NCBI GenBank assembly: GCA_039583875.1 | Contig: CM077153.1 | Coordinates: forward strand, 67,774,482-67,838,481 | Source: Platanthera guangdongensis | Taxonomy: Eukaryota > Streptophyta > Magnoliopsida > Asparagales > Orchidaceae | DNA length: 64,000 bases | Direction: 5' to 3' | Shown here: one piece after another, positions 44,889 to 56,524 of the stretch | Layout: every line of letters starts with the position of its first letter | How positions within the stretch are numbered: position 1 is the first letter of the stretch | Position numbers and translations under genes: made by a program | Notes under the pieces: generated by a model | What the model was told of the DNA's origin: nothing | The model's input: the letters and a program-made list of their open reading frames with translations, nothing else | The model's database searches: none

Positions 44889-46715
44889 TGAGAGCCCTTT
44901 CCCCTCATTTTCTTCCCTTTTGGAGTGAAGGTTAGGGTTTTGGAAGAGAGAGTGGGAGGAGGAAGAAGAAAGATTTCTTCCGCCATTGATGGAGCTTCGG
45001 AGCTCCGATCGTCGTTTCGAGGCCAGATTCGTGGAGAGGATGTGGAGGCACTCGTTTTCATCTATGCAAGACAAGGGTTTCATGGCTAGGAAGAGGATTC
45101 ATAAGGTAACATCACTTATCCTAACGGTTTTTGGATGCGTGCATGACATCTATTCTTTTCCTGCTTTCTCTCAAGCATTTTAGGCACCGGATCTCTCAAA
45201 TGAGAGAGATTCTGGTTGCCATAGTTCAAGAGGAGCCACCGGGTTGATTATGTCCGTCCCCGGCTTGATATTGCACTAGAAATCCGCTTCGTTAGTGGAT
45301 TAGGCATTGTGGGTGAAGCCGTAGTCACGACCGTTAGTCTGACTCGGTGATGCTGCATAGCGAGCCTCAAGGATTTTGTAGAAATCCGTTGGCGGCAATA
45401 CGTCATTTGTGATGTTATATTCCCCCTCTTTCATGTAAGTACGTGTAGCCAGAACCAGACTGGATGGAAATTAGAGTACACGTGGGGGCACAGGGATGGT
45501 ATGGTACGAATCATAGATTTGAGTAGGAAAGGCTTGAGATTATGATGTGCTAAGGTGTGGTTTGTCTCTGTGGCCGGCTGGCTAGCCCATGTTGTGCAAG
45601 TCATGTGGGGAGAGTGTCCCGGCGAGACAAACCCCCTTCTGTGAAACTTACGAGAACACCAAGCTTTGGACAAGCCCCGACAATACCAGCTGGGTCCCGC
45701 TGGGTCTCCTTCGGTGGACTTGGTCCCGATATTATAGCCGGGCATGGGTCGTCTCAAACGGTTGGGGTCTAGCAAGGGATCTCAGTATCTATTGGTTTGT
45801 GTGGCGGAATCCTAATGTAATAAGTCAGAGCTTGCATGCAAGCCCGGGGTTTGAGACCCACGAGCAGGCGGGGCCAAGACAATAGTTCAGTGTTGCGGCT
45901 TGTATGCCGTTTGAGGAAAATTGGAAGCAGCCTTGTGTTTGCGGCTTGAATGCCAATGGGTAAATTGGAAGTACCCATGTGTTTGCAGCTTGAATGCCGA
46001 TGGGGAAATTAGATGTAACTGATTGATGGTGTGTTAGAAGCATAATCTTTAGGGTATCTTGGGTGAAGCCCAAGTTTGCATATATACTACATTGTAGGCC
46101 CCTTTTTTTATATGCTCAACATAGAAACATGTTTGCTATATGATACATCCAAACATGCTTTACTACTTTAAATGTACTTGTATTTTTGCATACGAAGTGC
46201 TGACCTGCAGGGTGATGGAGTGCCTCGGGATCCGCTAGGGACGAATGAGAGGAGATATGTTGGTTACACAGTTGAGGTCAGCCTTTGCTGACCCACGTTA
46301 CAACCAAATTTTTACAGGACAAGGATCGGAAGCGGGAGCAAGCTCACCGGACAAAAAGGCCTAATCCTCATGAAGTGTTACAAAATGTGTTATAGCTCTG
46401 TATTGTGGAGTGTGATTCTTTATGTTCTATTTTTCCGGCTTGCACGCCTAGGTAGCCTAAGAGTGCTTATGCATATTGACGTTTGATGTTATGCTTGAGT
46501 ATTGGACTCTCAAATGTTGTAAGGCCAAAAGGCCGTGTTGATACTCATATGTTAGTGGATAACTTCTGGTCTTGCTCTTTTGTTTTCGATGTGTTTAGTC
46601 TGAGTTTTGAATTGGGTAGTTTATATCATCTTATAATACTTAAGCTATGACGACTGTATGTTATGGGGCTCCTACCGGACCCATATTATATGGTATTTAC
46701 AGTGGAGGTATTACA
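44889..46715 (+). mobile_element. Element A 3' LTR, right part (R/U5)
   Basis: It continues the LTR begun at 4685. It includes leader-like sequence (44889-45100) and an imperfect tandem repeat of 'GCTTGAATGCC(A/G)ATGGG' units (about 45895-46010). Its end, TATGTTATGGGGCTCC to GGAGGTATTACA, aligns with the end of the related D LTR read on the minus strand, which fixes the boundary at 46715. The next five bases, TGTGA, would be the target duplication, but the 5' partner is outside the window. No gene is convincing here. Confidence 0.8.
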
Positions 46716-47099
46716 TGTGACACCTTCAAAATAAATGGCATTATGGATGATGCTATTAGGATAATACTCTTTCCATTTTCTTTAAGAACCAAGGCTAAGC
46801 AGTGGTTGATGTCTTTTCCTAGAGCTTCTATCACCACTTGGGCCCAATTAACTGAGAAATTTCTGACGAAGTATTTTCCGCCAGCAAAAACTGTGGAACT
46901 TAGAAACGACATTTCTTACTTCTGTCAAATTGAATCTGAATCTTTATATGATACATGGGAAAGGTTTAAGGAATTTTTAAGACGTTGCCCCCATCACGCA
47001 CTTTCTGTGTGGTTACAAGTGCAGACGTTTTATAACGGGTTAAATCAAAATACAAAACAAATGATAGATGTCGCTTCTGGTTGTACCTTAAATCATAAA
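46716..47099 (+). pseudogene. gag: Athila-type Ty3/gypsy gag fragment
   Basis: A 128-codon open stretch without stops: CDTFKINGIMDDAIRIILFP, FSLRTKAKQWLMSFPRASI, TTWAQLTEKFLTKYFPPAKT, LYDTWERFKEFLRRCPHH and FYNGLNQNTKQMIDVASG. This is the central part of Athila gag, the nucleocapsid precursor. It is cut on the left by the end of element A and on the right by the end of element D. The rest of the Athila element lies outside the window on both sides. It is the oldest layer visible. Confidence 0.92.
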
Positions 47100-48355
47100 T
47101 GTAACACCCACATCCGTTACATGGGATATAACAGAAGGTCCGGTCGGGGCCCCATGCCATATACCACGAACAGCTAGTGGAGTTACGTATTAATACAAAA
47201 CTGCTACCAAAGGAACACGCGTCCTAACTCAGAGCACATTCTAGTGGAGGATTTTTAAAACAGTTATAAGAACCCAAGCCACTGCATGAATGTCCACTAA
47301 AAACACCAAGAAGGGATGAGCGTACAAAATACACAAAGTACTCGGCCTTATGGCCTTACAAGTGTTTACTTAAATAATAAATGTTTTCCAAACATCGGCA
47401 CGCAGACCGGCTACACATGAGCATAAAATTAAACACTGGCTTTTGGCATTTGAGGGCCTACACAGCAACTAGGGCTTCTGCTCGCTACTTGCCACTAGGA
47501 TCCACAGCACCTGCAATCAACATTCCACCGCAGCAGTGGCAAACAAAAGCAACGGTCAGCTATGACTGACCAAATTATAACGATCCCACCCCTAATCCGG
47601 GGCGGCAGTGCTCCTTCCCTGCATTTTATTAGTATAACAAAACAAGATAGTGAAAGTACAATTTAAGCACCAATCACCACTAGCGTAGGCTCGCACGGCC
47701 ACACACCCCGTGCTCTCAGGGCACATTCTCGGTGAAACTGATCCACCACCGCCCCCAGGACGGCAAACATCGTGAGCATTTTAGTCTTTCCGGCCGAAGC
47801 CTAAGACTCACCCTCTATGATAACGGTAAGTGTCACGTACCTTAGGTCTCTTTAACCGAACCATATAGAGCGGGTACGGTTCCACTCAACCCGTTTCTCA
47901 AACCACCACGTCAATATAAGCCATCAGCGCGGGTCAAGCTTCCCCGAGTCATAATTCGATCACAAAATCTTACATAACCCAATTATGTACAGGCTGGCTC
48001 CCAGGCCAAAAAGATGGCAGAACCACGCAGCTGCCCAGTTTTCCGGGTGCATCTTGGGGTTAGTCCCCAAGGCTCCCTGTTGCAATCTATCACGTAGAAA
48101 ACCCGAAAACAATCATCGGCACGGAGTCTTCTCCAGCTATTTATTCATAATGAAACATCTCCGATCCAGACCAACTTGTCCGGGTAGGCTTCACACACCA
48201 TGCCTATGTCCGTACTTCGATTCCGGCCTCTACATGCAAAACTAGGAGGACTATACATATCCACCAAAAGGAACACCACACACTCACAGTATACTCGCAA
48301 GAGCGGGTTTTCCATGCAGAAATGAAGAGGACTTCACATTTCCAAGAAGGGAATC
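47100..48355 (-). mobile_element. Element D 3' LTR, distal part (R/U5)
   Basis: The plus strand begins TGTAACACCCACATCC. It is non-coding. GAATC at 48351-48355 is the first copy of the target duplication of the inserted solo LTR S2; the second is at 55619-55623. Confidence 0.88.
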
Positions 48356-49380
48356 TGAAAGAAAGGGTTAGACCTGATATACTCTAGAGGGGGGGGGGGG
48401 GTGAATATAATATCTTTTAATTCTTTAAAACTTTTTGTTGTTGATTAAATCTACAGAGTAGGGAAGCAATTTGATACCAAAATTTGCTGTAACTAAAAGA
48501 GCAATCCTAAGATAAACTAATCTACCACAGACACAACAAAATTAAACTAACTAACACAGGATCAGCAAAACTAACTAGCACAGGCATATCAAAACTAACT
48601 AGCACAGGCACAGCAAGACAAACTAGAACAGATATAGCAAGAACAAAAAGGAAAGAGGGCAACCAGACAACATAAGAATTTTTATAGTGGTTTCCCAACC
48701 TGGGTACATCCACTATTCTACCACCCTGATAGGAATCTACTAATAGGTTTTGATCAGGTGACTGCCACCAATGAGCTTTTGATCAGGTGATCAAAAACTA
48801 ACCAAAGTCTTTTGATCAGGTGACTTGCAACCAAGGAATAACTTTTGAAGGGAGTTAAAGAACCATTTGTACAGTGAGGGGGTGAGAGAGTTATGGTGTC
48901 TTCTCTTTCTCAAATACAACTGAGAAGACTAGTGGATCTTTGATGTTATCAAAGCTCCCCCTGAGTTATTGAGTTGTTTAGGAAGATTGGAGCTTTGCTT
49001 CAGGGTGAGTAGGTCTTCTATCTTTAGCCTTGAACAGAAGAGATTCAGGAACTTCTTAACTATTGAAGATTTGTTGTCCTTGAAGAATCCTGGAGTGAAG
49101 AATGAAGAAGACTCTTGATTTGGATGGATGTTCTTCTTCTTGTCCAGCAGTGTCAAGGTGAAGACCAGATTCTTTTTCTACACAGAGAAGAATTTGAATG
49201 AATGCTACTGTGTATCTTCTGTATGCTGTGTCTTGTTCTTGTGTATCACTCTCTCTGTTGAGAAGAAGGAGGAAAATCACTTTTATATTCCCAATGGAAT
49301 TTGTCCTTTGAATTTTTGAATTCCTTCCTTTATTGATTGCTGACGTATAAGAGAATGTAAAATTCTACTGGAGAGAATGT

Positions 49381-49763
49381 TGTTAGAAAGTAGCGAAAAG
49401 AGGCGAAAAGTAGAGAACAAGCGAATAAACTTTTGAATAATTGAAATTTTATTATCCAAAAAAAGATATCATTTACAAAGGTATGACCTCCCTTATATAG
49501 AATGGAGGGGAAGAGAAAGAGAGTATACAAACAATGTGGGACTAAACATTTACAATACTGAGCGGCTAGAATAATGGAGACCGCATAGGCCGCGCGGTTA
49601 GATAGACAGGAAAACCGCTCGGCAACTTCAGCAGGATGAAACAGGCCGCAGAGGTAGACCGATAGACCGCCCGGTCTGCAAACCGCTTGATCAGACCGCT
49701 AAGCCGCTCGGTCAACAAACTGCTGGATCAGACCGCTAAGCCGCCCGGTCTAATACTTCAACA
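49381..49763 (-). mobile_element. Element E 3' LTR
   Basis: 383 bp. The minus strand starts TGTTGAAGTATTAGACCGGG and ends CTAACA. TATA box CTATATAAGG at 49491-49500. Early U3 has repeated AGACCG/CGGTCT and GCGGTCTGATC words (about 49560-49755). Confidence 0.95.
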
Positions 49764-49779
49764 CTCCCCCTCAAGCTGG
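49764..49779 (-). other. Polypurine tract of element E
   Basis: The minus strand reads CCAGCTTGAGGGGGAG, directly before the 3' LTR start TGTTGAAG. Confidence 0.88.
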
Positions 49780-52700
49780 AGCATAGATATCAATCATGCC
49801 CAGCTTGTCACAGATGCGGAAGAAGGAAGTAGAAACCGGCTTGGTGAAGATATCTGCCAACTCCTTGTCAGAGGTGACAAAAGGAGTACAAATCTGTTTC
49901 TTCAAAATCTCTTCCCGAATGAAGTGACAGTCAACCTCTATATGCTTCGTTCTCTCATGGAAGACCGGATTTCTGGATATGTGTATAGCGGCTTTGTTGT
50001 CACAGAACATAGGGAGAGGACAGTCATATACCTCGCCCAGGTCAAGCATGAGAGAGCGCAACCACTTTAACTCACACGTGGTTGACGCCATACTCCGGTA
50101 TTCTGCTTCGGCACTGGATCTGGAAACAACAGACTGTTTCTTGCTCTTCCAACTCACGAGATTACCTCCAACAAAGGTACAAAAACCTGACGTGGACTTA
50201 CGATCGCCTTTGTCATCCGCATAACTTGAATCTGAGTAGGCCTCAACCCTCAGATGGCCATTCTTCTGAAAGAGTAACCCTCTGCCCGGTGCTGCTTTGA
50301 TATACTCTAAAATCTTCAGGGCGGACTGAAGATGACACTCCCTGGGAGCTTGCATAAACTGACTGACCTTGCCTACAGCGTAGGCGATGTCGGGTCTAGT
50401 CACCGTGAGATAGATGAGTTTGCCTACCAAACGTCTGTACCGTGTGACATCAGATAGAAGAGGCGAATCATCCGTCCACGTTTTGTCTTCTCCAACAGCC
50501 ATGGGAAAACGAGCTGGTTTGGCACCTGTCAAGCCTGCTTCTCGAAGAAGATCAAGGGCATACTTCCGTTGAGAGAGAACCAAGGAGTCAAGTTTCCGAG
50601 AGATTTCTATCCCCAAAAAGTATTTTGGGGAGCCCATATCCTTCGTGACCAAGTGCTGACGAAGGTGCTTCTTCGTCAAGTCCACCCCATCTAGGTCATC
50701 GCCAGTAAGGAGAATATCATCCACATATACGGCCAAAACCACCAGTCCCGAGGCCGTTTTGCGAATGAATAAGGAGTAATCGGCCGAACTCCTTTGAAAG
50801 CCGATGGTAGCCACAATACCACTGAACTTGTCGAACTATGCCCGAGGGCTCTGCTTTAGGCCATAAATGGCCTTCTTCAAATGACAGACACGTGTCTCCC
50901 CCTGAGCAACATACCCAGGAGGTTGCTCCATATAAACGTCCTCCTGAAGATTGCCATAGAGAAAGGCATTCTTCACATCAAGCTGGGAAATAGCCCAAGC
51001 CCGGTTAACAACCACAGAAAAGAGAACCCGGATGGTGCTGAGGCGAGCAACCGGAGAGAAGGTATCAAAGTAATCAACGCCATAAGTCTGAGTAAAGCCC
51101 TTGGCCACCAGCCGGGCTTTGTAGCGATCCACAGTGCCGTCGGGGCGAAACTTCACAACGAATACCCAGCGACAGCCAACCACATCAGTGCCCACGGGAG
51201 GAGGAACCAGGGTCCAGGTACCCCGTTCAGTAAGAGTAGCCATCTCCTCATCCATGGCAGACTTCCAATGAGGGAGAGCGAGAGCCTCCTGGTAGGTACG
51301 GGGAGTAGAAGTAGCAGAGATAGCCAAGGCAAAACACCTGCGAGAAGGAGAAAGCTGATCATAAGAAACAACAGCCGTGAGCGGGTGTTGAGTACACGCC
51401 CGCACCCCTTTGCGAAGGGCAATGGGAACATCCAGGTCAACGGGAGCGTCAGCGACGGGAGCGTCAGCGACCGGAGCGTCCGTGGCGGAGAAGGCTGGCC
51501 CGGGACTAGAGAGAGACGGCAGCGGAGAGGAGGGTGGAGGGGTGGGTGGAGAGACGGACTGGGAAGGAGTGGGTGGAGGGGGAGATGAAGGTGGGAAAAC
51601 GTGGAGAGGTGTGGAAGGAACGGAGATATCAGAGGGAAGAGAAGGAAGAGAAGAGGAAGGAGAGAAATAGGAAGCATTTTCGAAAAAAGTTACATCGGCA
51701 GAAACAAACTGCTTACGGAGAAGGGGGTCAAAGCAGCAATAGCCTTTTTGAGAGGTAGAGTACCCCAAAAAGACACACTTGGTGGAACGGGGGGAAAGCT
51801 TGTCGCGGGTGGCGGAGGGAGCGTGAACAAAGGCCGTACAGCCAAAGACATGGAGAGGAAGAGGAAAAGGTTCCTGGTGGGGGTAGAGAATGGAGAAGGG
51901 AGTCTGGCCGTGGAGGACCGTGGAGGGAAGACGATTAATGAGATAGCAAGCGAGGAGCACGGCGTAGCCCCAGTAGGAGCGAGGGACGTGCATCTGCGTC
52001 ATGAGAGTACGCGCAACATCAAGCAGGTGACGGTTTTTACGCTCCGCCACCCCATTCTGTTGGGAGGTGTAAACACAAGATGTTTGATGAAGGAGGCCAT
52101 GTTTGTGAAAGAACGTGGAGAACTCATGATTTAGATAATCTTTTGCATTATCAGAACGTAAGACTTTAATGGAAATAGCAAATTGAGTCTTAATCATAAA
52201 GTAAAAGGATTGCCAAACAGAAAATAGTTCAGAGCGATCTTTTAATAGATACACCCAGGTACATCGAGTAAAATCATCGATAAAAGTAACAAAATAGGAA
52301 CTGCCCCGACCAACTGTAAGGGTAGGAGCAGGACCCCATACATCAGAATGAATAAGATCAAACATGCGAGAGGAGCCACGGCCGTGCTTCGGAGGGAAGG
52401 AGGAGCGATGATGTTTGCCAAGCTGACATGCATCACAGTTGAGCGGAGAACCGGTAGGAGGTAAGTGGGGCAGAAGCTGACGAATAAGCCGAGGAGGAGG
52501 ATGTCCAAGACGAAGATGCCACTGAAGGAGTTCGGTGGAGGAGGAGGAGGCAGAAAGAGCGGAAACATCGTCGAGGAAGTAGAGGCCGCCGCTCTCAGTC
52601 CCAGTAGCAATCGTCCGCTGGGTCCTCGGGTCCTGAAAAGAACAAGTAGTGGGAGTGAATAAAACGGAGCACTGAAGTTGCCGGCATAAAGTAGTAACTG

Positions 52701-53820
52701 ATAACAAATTGCACGGGAACTTCGGGACATAGAGGGTATCCTCCAAGCAAAGCGATGGAGTGAGCTGAACCATGCCCGTCCCATGAACCGGGGACGGGGA
52801 ACCATCTGCCACACGAACTGGGGGTAAGCGGTCATGGGTCTCAAGACGGGAGAAGCAATGAGGGTTGCCCGTCATATGATTGGTGGCACCGGAGTCAATC
52901 AGCCATTTACCTTGGGTAACGACGTGGGCACTACCTGACGTCGTGGCCACAGAGGCAGACGGCCTAGAAGAGGCGGAGGCCGAAGGAGCATCACCGGAAG
53001 GGCGAAGATGAGGATGTTTCTGCCAGCAGCGGTCAACAGTATGGCCAGTACGACCACAGTGAGAGCAGAGGAACCGGGAGGAACTCCGGCCACCAGAGGA
53101 GGCACGGCCACTGGGGCCCCCTCGCTGAGCTTGGTGAGCAAAGGAGTCCTGGGAAGGGGGGGAGGCCAACAGAGGCCGCTGGAGGAGCGAAGTAACGGCG
53201 GCAATGCGAGCCGCGGTGGCATCCAAAGTAGGAGATTCCGCCTCACCCAAGATCTGCTGGCGGATCATATCATAAGAGTCGGGAAGACGAAGAAGATAAC
53301 AAACAACCAGGAGTTCCTGGAAGTGTTTGTGCTGGTCGGCCAAGTCCGCGGAGAAGGGGCGATTCTGGAGGATTTCAGCACCAAGAGCCTGAACCTGCTG
53401 ATAGGCCGCAGCCGGTGACATGGAAGGGCAGGCGAAGAGGTCCGCATAGAGAGTATAAATGCGGGACGTCTGGCCCCCCTTCGAATAGAGAGCAGCGAGG
53501 TGAAGCCAGGCGGCCTTGACCGTCTCATCATGGCGAATGACGGGAAGGCACTCATCAGAAAGGCTGTTGGCCAGCCAGGTGCGAACAAGAGCATCACTCG
53601 CATCCCAGTCATCAAACTCAGGAGAGGTGCAAGGAGGAGGGTCATCAGTGAGGTGATGACGCTTGCGCTGAGAACGAAGGAGAAAGGTGAAAGAAACGCT
53701 CCAATCGGGATAGTTGGAGCCAACAAGCTTGGAAAGGGTGCCAAGGTTGCCCGAAGAAGGAGGAGGAGAAGGAGCTGCAGGAGTAGTGGTGAGACCGGAG
53801 GTAGTCATAGAACCCGACAA
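49771..53820 (-). pseudogene. Element E gag-pol polyprotein (one TAG)
   Basis: The reading runs from 53820 to 49771, about 1350 codons with one stop. Gag: N-terminal [20 protein letters not shown], then a CCHC knuckle [14 protein letters not shown] (about residue 250). Protease: [13 protein letters not shown] (about residue 310). Integrase: HHCC with [10 protein letters not shown], then [17 protein letters not shown] and the Glu of [13 protein letters not shown]; the DDE set is complete. [23 protein letters not shown] and active site YVDDILLTGDD (about 50730). RNase H: SYADDKGDRKSTSGFC to ADIFTKPVS. The only lesion I see is TAG at about 50836, where KQSPRA is followed by a stop and not the invariant Trp before FDKFS. 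Confidence 0.95.
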
Positions 53821-54480
53821 GCAGAAGAAGCCGCGCGAACAGTAGCGGTTAGAAAACAGAAGAAGCCGCGCGAACAGGGGCGGCTAGAAAGAGGCAAAGG
53901 CACAGCGGGGAAGAGGTCGCACGGACTGAAAAAGGCCGAGCGAACAGAAGAGAGGAGAAGAGCAGGTGACCGCGACCAAGATGCGGGTAAGAAAGGTACA
54001 ACCCGCACGGTCAGGCAGATCACAGCAGCTGCTAGAAGGCGGTCAAAGGCACAGCGGGGAAGAGGTCGCGCGGACTGAAAAGGCCGAGCGAACAGAAAAG
54101 AGGAGAAGAGCTGGTGACCGCGACCAAGATGCGGGTGAGAAAGGAACAACCCGCACGGTCAGGCAGATCACAGCAGCGAACCGCGAGTAGAGGGACAACA
54201 CTCGCGGACAGGGACAGACCGCAACGACTAGGAAGTCGGAGCGGCAGGAAAGACCAAGGAGCGCGGCGACAAGGAAACAGGTCGCTGCGACAAAGAGCAG
54301 TAGGAGAAGAGAACCAAGAAGAAGCAAGCCGCGCGAACAGGGCAGCGGACAGAAACAAGCCGCGCGGATAGAAACAAGCCGCGCGGACAGAAGGGAAGGC
54401 AAGTCGCGAATCAAGTCGCAGAACGCGGAAAACAAGCCGCGAGCAACAGAGAGCGCACAGAATCAGGAGGAAATCACCGT
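53821..54480 (-). repeat. Element E leader with 149-bp tandem duplication
   Basis: Between the primer site and the start codon lies a G/A-rich leader. CAAAGGCACAGCGGGGAAG occurs at 53895 and 54044, and the two copies run in parallel to GCAGATCACAGCAG (about 54030 and 54176). GCCGCGCG(A/G)AC words recur through 54330-54440. No upstream gene is seen. Confidence 0.75.
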
Positions 54481-54494
54481 GTCCTCTGATACCA
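54481..54494 (-). other. Primer binding site of element E (tRNA-iMet)
   Basis: The minus strand reads TGGTATCAGAGGAC directly after the 5' LTR end. Confidence 0.9.
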
Positions 54495-54877
54495 TGTTAG
54501 AAAGTAGCGAAAAGAGGCGAAAAGTAGAGAACAAGCGAATAAACTTTTGAATAATTGAAATTTTATTATCCAAAAAAAGATATCATTTACAAAGGTATGA
54601 CCTCCCTTATATAGAATGGAGGGGAAGAGAAAGAGAGTATACAAACAATGTGGGACTAAACATTTACAATACTGAGCGGCTAGAATAATGGAGACCGCAT
54701 AGGCCGCGCGGTTAGATAGACAGGAAAACCGCTCGGCAACTTCAGCAGGATGAAACAGGCCGCAGAGGTAGACCGATAGACCGCCCGGTCTGGAAACCGC
54801 TGGATCAGACCGCTAAGCCGCTCGGTCAACAAACCGCTGGATCAGACCGCTAAGCCGCCCGGTCTAATACTTCAACA
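54495..54877 (-). mobile_element. Element E 5' LTR
   Basis: 383 bp, differing from the 3' LTR at three sites in the U3 word region (about 54792, 54801 and 54834). Confidence 0.95.
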
Positions 54878-55064
54878 AATGTGTGCATTAATTGATTTTC
54901 CCAACTGTCCTATTGAAAAGCGGCAAGTAATAATCCTGATGAATGCCATATTCAATGCTGCTTCTAATGGTAACAGTCTGAGAATATTAAACATTGATTA
55001 CTCAGGAATTACTGCAATAAAATAAGGACAGAAGGTAGGAAAAATCCAAGTCTGGAACTGCACT

Positions 55065-55432
55065 GAAATCGTCGAGCAAAGAACAGATTTCGTCGACCTG
55101 GGTCCAGAGTTCGTCGAGCTGAGAAGTCATGTTCGTCGATGAGATAATTGTTGTTCTTCGACCTGAGATCCAAGATCGTCGACCTGAGAACAGCTAACTA
55201 CTTTCTGATAAACACTTGCCAATTCTGTGCACTAAGATCATCGAGCTGATAATCTAACTTCATTGACTGGAGTTCAGAGATATGTTTCTGGACTTAGAAT
55301 GTTGAAGTAGAGCATCCAGAGATCGTCGACCTAAGAACTAAGTTTGTCGAGCTCAACTCAGAGAATTATCTCTGAGTTCGTCGAGCTGAGCACGACTTTC
55401 ATCGAGCTGAGTTCGATGAACGTCAAACTCAC
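55065..55432 (-). repeat. TCGTCGA(G/C)CTGAG array in S2 U3
   Basis: About a dozen copies of (T/A)TCGTCGA(C/G)CTGAG or close variants (ATCATCGAGCTGA, TTCATTGACTG) at about 25-40 bp spacing. GTCGAC is palindromic with a CpG core. It lies upstream of the S2 TATA box on the minus strand once copia E is removed. Confidence 0.8.
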
Positions 55433-55623
55433 TTTCCTGAATCTTTGAAGTTTCTCTAAGTCTGGAGTCTTCTGCAGTTTGTTATTGGCTGGTCCAAGCA
55501 ATGTTGACTCTAAGGATATGGCCTATACTCTAGGACACAAACATGACCCTGACTATAAATGTTGGGTCAATAATCCTAGTTTAGTGAATTTAGCCCAAAT
55601 CCAACTAGGGATCTAACAGAATC

Positions 55624-56450
55624 GTTACCCTAGAAGTTCATTTGGGTGCCATGGAGAAGAGAAGAAACTTAGATGGTTGAAAAGCACTGCAACTGCCTCG
55701 CCTCCAAGGATCCGAACTCAACTTGCGATTTGGGGCTCCAAAGCTCCACCGGCGGCCAGATTTCTCCTTCTTGTTCAACCTTGCTATCCCCTCTCTCTAA
55801 ACCTTTAGAAAGAGAAAACCTAAAGAGGAATGAGGGTTTCACCCCCCATTCCCGGTCTTAACACTGCAGGAAACATTCCGGGCCGTCAGATCCCATCTAA
55901 GTAAAACGAACGGCCTCGATTCGACCTTAAAAGCAATTTCCTGGCCGAACACGGCCTGTGACATGCCCGTGTAACAGGCCGTGTCTCATGATCTCAACAC
56001 GATCATCGAATGCAGAATAGGACATGGGCTCAGACACACTCGTGTACTGCTCGACACGCCCGTATTAGTTGATAACACGGCTGTGTCATGGGGCGTATCC
56101 CTCAAGCGACACAGGAAACCGTCACGTCCCGACCAGGACACGGGCTTAGACAGGCCCGTGTCGATACATGAAACGCCCGTGTCGACAAGTACACAACCGT
56201 ATTCCAGGCCATGTCCCTTACTGGACACCACCATGCCAACATAGAGCAGGACACGGCCCTGGATACGCCCGTGTCTTAGGCCGTGTGCCTAAGATCATCG
56301 AACATATTTCGTCAACCACACGGAAAATCGTCGAACTCGTAGCAGGACACGGCCATGGACATGCCCGTGTCCTAGGCCGTGTGACCCTTAACAGGCCCTA
56401 GATTGGCCTTAAGATGCTACCAGTTCATTTCCGAGTTTTGGGGCGTTACA
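55624..56450 (-). mobile_element. Element D 3' LTR, proximal part (U3)
   Basis: The minus strand starts TGTAACGCCCC at 56450, right after the polypurine tract. It contains the ACACGG/CCGTGT array. With the distal part the LTR is about 2.1 kb. Confidence 0.9.
55930..56395. repeat. GACACGGGC/GCCCGTGTC inverted-word array in element D U3
   Basis: ACACGGC, GCCCGTGT and close variants recur more than fifteen times in both orientations, often paired head to head (for example at 56344-56372), so hairpins are possible. Each word holds CpG sites. Confidence 0.8.
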
Positions 56451-56470
56451 ACTCTCCCCCTTTAAAAGAA
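56451..56470 (-). other. Polypurine tract of element D
   Basis: The minus strand reads TTTTAAAGGGGGAGAGT directly before TGTAACGCCCC, with the lead-in TTTCGGGATGAAATTC, as in element A. Confidence 0.88.
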
Positions 56471-56524
56471 TTTCATCCCGAAATTATAGAATGAAAAGTA
56501 CTCAAACTTAAACGGTACCTGAGT

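Larger units (their letters stand above)
49381..54877 (-). mobile_element. Element E: nearly intact short-LTR Ty1/copia
   Basis: 5.5 kb, with LTRs of exactly 383 bp (49381-49763 and 54495-54877) that differ at only three positions by eye, and an exact TSD AATGT (49376-49380 and 54878-54882). It encodes one long gag-pol on the minus strand, interrupted by a single TAG. It sits inside solo LTR S2. It is the youngest insertion in the window. The copia clade is not resolved. Confidence 0.97.
48356..55618 (-). mobile_element. S2: solo Sirevirus LTR with nested copia E
   Basis: It starts TGAAAGAAAGGG and ends ATCTAACA on the plus strand, flanked by GAATC on both sides. After removing copia E it is about 1.76 kb. 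The 'CTAGAGGGGGG...TGAATA' stretch near its left end (48386) is shared with the S1 and S3 LTR ends. No internal Sirevirus sequence is present, so it is a solo LTR left by recombination between two LTRs. A TATA box (minus strand GAATATAAAAG, 49281-49291) and a TCGTCGA array mark U3. Confidence 0.92.

Noticed and set aside
44988..45183. Short ORF with leader-like context (MMELRSSDRRFEARF) suggesting a host gene
   Set aside because: It lies within the continuous 3' LTR of element A (44889-46715); no domain or splice structure supports a gene.
46647..46715. Including the 23 codons before 46716 (MTTVCYGAPTG...) in the Athila gag
   Set aside because: This stretch aligns with the terminal sequence of the D LTR (ATGGGGCYCC...ACCGGACC...TTACA), so it is the end of element A's LTR that happens to be in frame.
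51153..54435. Open frames on both strands opposite element E gag-pol and leader
   Set aside because: They are shadows of a 1350-codon polyprotein with clear domains and of its low-complexity leader.
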